From the NCBI GenBank assembly GCA_019746155.1, contig JAIESJ010000250.1, positions 1-5,943 of the forward strand: a stretch of 5,943 nt of DNA. Reading direction: 5' to 3'. A program made the position numbers and the translations under genes. Positions 5,303 through 5,943 of this stretch are shown piece by piece. The DNA comes from Burkholderiales bacterium (lineage in GTDB: Bacteria > Pseudomonadota > Gammaproteobacteria > Burkholderiales > SG8-41). Position 1 is the stretch's first letter. Each line of letters opens with the position of its first letter. The notes beneath the pieces are model-generated. The model made no database searches. It was not told the DNA's origin and worked only from the letters and a program-made list of their open reading frames with translations.

Positions 5303-5545
5303 TCAGTGCTTTTGCGTCAGCGCCGCAATCACGCGCTGGCGCTTGTCCTCCACGTCCCTGGCGAAGCCGGGGTGTTTTTGCTCGACGAAGCCGGTGGCGA
5401 GTCCCAGCTTCAGGAATGCAACGGCAAAAGTCGCGGAAAGGTCATCGAGATCGGGGCTGACCTTGGCAAGCTGGATGGCCTCGATGGTTTCATCGAACAA
5501 CTGCTGCATCGCTTCGTTCAGTTCGTCGTCAAACAGTTTTGACAT
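5303..5545 (-). CDS. Small protein of unknown function, 80 residues
   Basis: I do not recognise this protein. It is 80 residues from the ATG at 5545. An in-frame ATG at 5599 would add 18 basic residues, but it lies upstream of the putative -10 at 5574-5579, so 5545 is preferred. The N-terminal half is acidic and probably helical (MSKLFDDELN, EAMQQLFDET, then IEAIQLAKVS). It is followed by PDLDDLSA, a more hydrophobic stretch at 36-54 (LSATFAVAFLKLGLATGFV) that could be an amphipathic helix or a poor membrane segment, and a charged C-terminus. No metal, nucleotide or DNA-binding motif is visible, and there is no signal peptide. The Shine-Dalgarno is weak, and a GGGTT/AACCC hairpin (5548-5552, 5567-5571) lies in the leader. 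It is divergent from the Bug receptor gene. Its own promoter-like motif and the lack of another gene in the interval support it as real. Confidence 0.62.
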   Translation of the reverse strand: MSKLFDDELNEAMQQLFDETIEAIQLAKVSPDLDDLSATFAVAFLKLGLATGFVEQKHPGFARDVEDKRQRVIAALTQKH

Positions 5546-5573
5546 GTGGGTTCTCGCCTGAGGGAAAACCCGT

Positions 5574-5583
5574 ATTCTAGCGC
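5574..5583 (-). promoter_or_regulatory. Putative -10 element for the 80-residue protein gene
   Basis: On the minus strand GCGCTAGAAT contains TAGAAT (5579 to 5574), identical over ten bases to the element at 1201-1210. Its -35 region is weak. Transcription would start near 5567, about 22 nt before the ATG. Confidence 0.42.
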
Positions 5584-5600
5584 GCAGCGTGGATTTCACA

Positions 5601-5620
5601 CCCGCACAACCATCTGCGGG
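5601..5620. promoter_or_regulatory. Candidate operator between divergent promoters
   Basis: CCCGCA (5601-5606) and TGCGGG (5615-5620) are perfect inverted copies with an 8-nt spacer, placed between the two divergent -10 motifs and overlapping both expected -35 zones. A regulator bound here could control both genes; none is encoded in the window. Confidence 0.35.
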
Positions 5621-5629
5621 CGCTACAAT
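5620..5629 (+). promoter_or_regulatory. Putative -10 element for the Bug receptor gene
   Basis: GCGCTACAAT contains TACAAT (5624-5629), one mismatch from consensus and one base from the motif at 1201-1210. It is flanked by GGCGC (5619-5623) and GCGCC (5633-5637), a 5-bp inverted repeat that may be a further regulatory site. No good -35 is seen. Confidence 0.42.
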
Positions 5630-5652
5630 ACTGCGCCTAGGAAAACCGGCGA

Positions 5653-5670
5653 ATGATCTGCGAAAAATGA
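5653..5670 (+). CDS. Five-codon leader ORF (MICEK) overlapping the Bug gene start
   Basis: ATG ATC TGC GAA AAA TGA. AGGA (5639-5642) lies 10 nt before this ATG, whereas the Bug start itself has no clear Shine-Dalgarno. The TGA shares bases with the Bug ATG (ATGA, 5667-5670), the arrangement used for translational coupling by termination-reinitiation. Five codons are few and chance is possible. Confidence 0.4.
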   Translation: MICEK

Positions 5671-5943
5671 AACGAGCGGTGGTGGTGCTGATTGCGATGG
5701 CTTGCGCGCTTTCCGCTGCGCAGGCGCAGAACTATCCGAGCCGCACGGTCCGCATCGTCGCACCGATAGCGCCCGGCGGCGCTGCCGATATCCTGAGCCG
5801 CATGATCGCGCAGAAGCTGTACGAGTCATGGGGGCAGATGGTGCAGGTTGACAACCGGCCGGGCGCGGGCGGGATCATCGGCAGCGAAATTGTTGCCAAG
5901 GCGCCCCCCGATGGCTATACGCTGCTGATGGCGTTTACCTCGC
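5667..5943 (+). CDS. Bug/TctC-type tripartite tricarboxylate transporter substrate-binding protein, N-terminal part
   Basis: The gene runs off the right edge; 92 codons are visible of a family usually about 320 residues long. Bug proteins are periplasmic receptors that bind small carboxylates and related molecules, delivering them to TctAB-type transporters or acting as sensors. A signal peptide is clear: MKR, a hydrophobic run (about 4-18) and cleavage after AQA (18-20). The mature N-terminus QNYPSRTVRIVAP is typical. It is followed by the ligand-site loop APIAPGGAADILSR, then WGQMVQVDNRPGAGGIIGSE and AKAPPDGYTLLMAF, all hallmarks of the family. The next plausible internal starts would damage the signal peptide, so 5667 is preferred despite the missing Shine-Dalgarno; initiation may depend on the leader ORF. 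Ligand unknown. Confidence 0.93.
   Translation, partial: MKRAVVVLIAMACALSAAQAQNYPSRTVRIVAPIAPGGAADILSRMIAQKLYESWGQMVQVDNRPGAGGIIGSEIVAKAPPDGYTLLMAFTS

Noticed and set aside
1..5943. CRISPR arrays, tRNA or rRNA genes, transposases and insertion-sequence ends
   Set aside because: Looked for and not seen: there are no regularly spaced repeats, no transposase-like protein and no tRNA-like cloverleaf that I could recognise by eye.

Overview
The window looks like accessory, catabolism-type chromosome of a GC-rich betaproteobacterium, most likely Burkholderiales. The main clue is the 3' gene, a Bug/TctC-type periplasmic binding protein, a family hugely expanded in that order. The M24 peptidase tail, the Tat-exported two-subunit molybdenum hydroxylase and the DUF1080 lipoprotein fit the same setting. 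This placement is inference from gene content and base composition; there is no rRNA or marker gene to confirm it.

Layout. Bases 1-240 hold the C-terminal end of an M24 (Xaa-Pro dipeptidase-like) protein. It converges on a minus-strand DUF1080/3-keto-disaccharide-hydrolase-like lipoprotein (373-978), with a stem-loop in the gap between them. Bases 979-1247 form a divergent regulatory region: a good sigma70 promoter facing the lipoprotein, a nested set of inverted repeats, a second palindrome, and a TAGAAT -10 element facing right. A translationally coupled pair follows: a [2Fe-2S] subunit (1248-1721) and a molybdopterin-binding subunit with a Tat signal (1718-4054), IorAB/NicAB-like. No FAD subunit or cytochrome c gene accompanies them. 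Next is a D-Ala-D-Ala-ligase-like ATP-grasp protein (4157-5176), possibly translated from a leaderless mRNA. An AT-rich stretch with stem-loops separates it from a minus-strand 80-residue protein of unknown function (5303-5545). A short divergent promoter region then leads to the partial Bug receptor (5667 to the edge). The Bug start codon overlaps the stop of a five-codon leader ORF.

How the genes may work together. Only the two hydroxylase subunits clearly form one functional unit: electrons released by hydroxylation at the Mo centre pass to the small subunit's two Fe-S clusters and on to an acceptor not encoded here. The lipoprotein, the hydroxylase and the Bug receptor would all act in the cell envelope or periplasm. 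That suggests uptake and periplasmic oxidation of a small organic substrate, but no substrate can be named from the sequence.

The observations most worth checking are a Gln in the expected place of the catalytic Glu of the molybdenum subunit, the coupled five-codon leader ORF before the Bug gene, the layered inverted repeats at 1062-1205, and a shared GCGCTA(G/C)AAT promoter motif. I see no convincing novel system, CRISPR array, mobile element or RNA gene.
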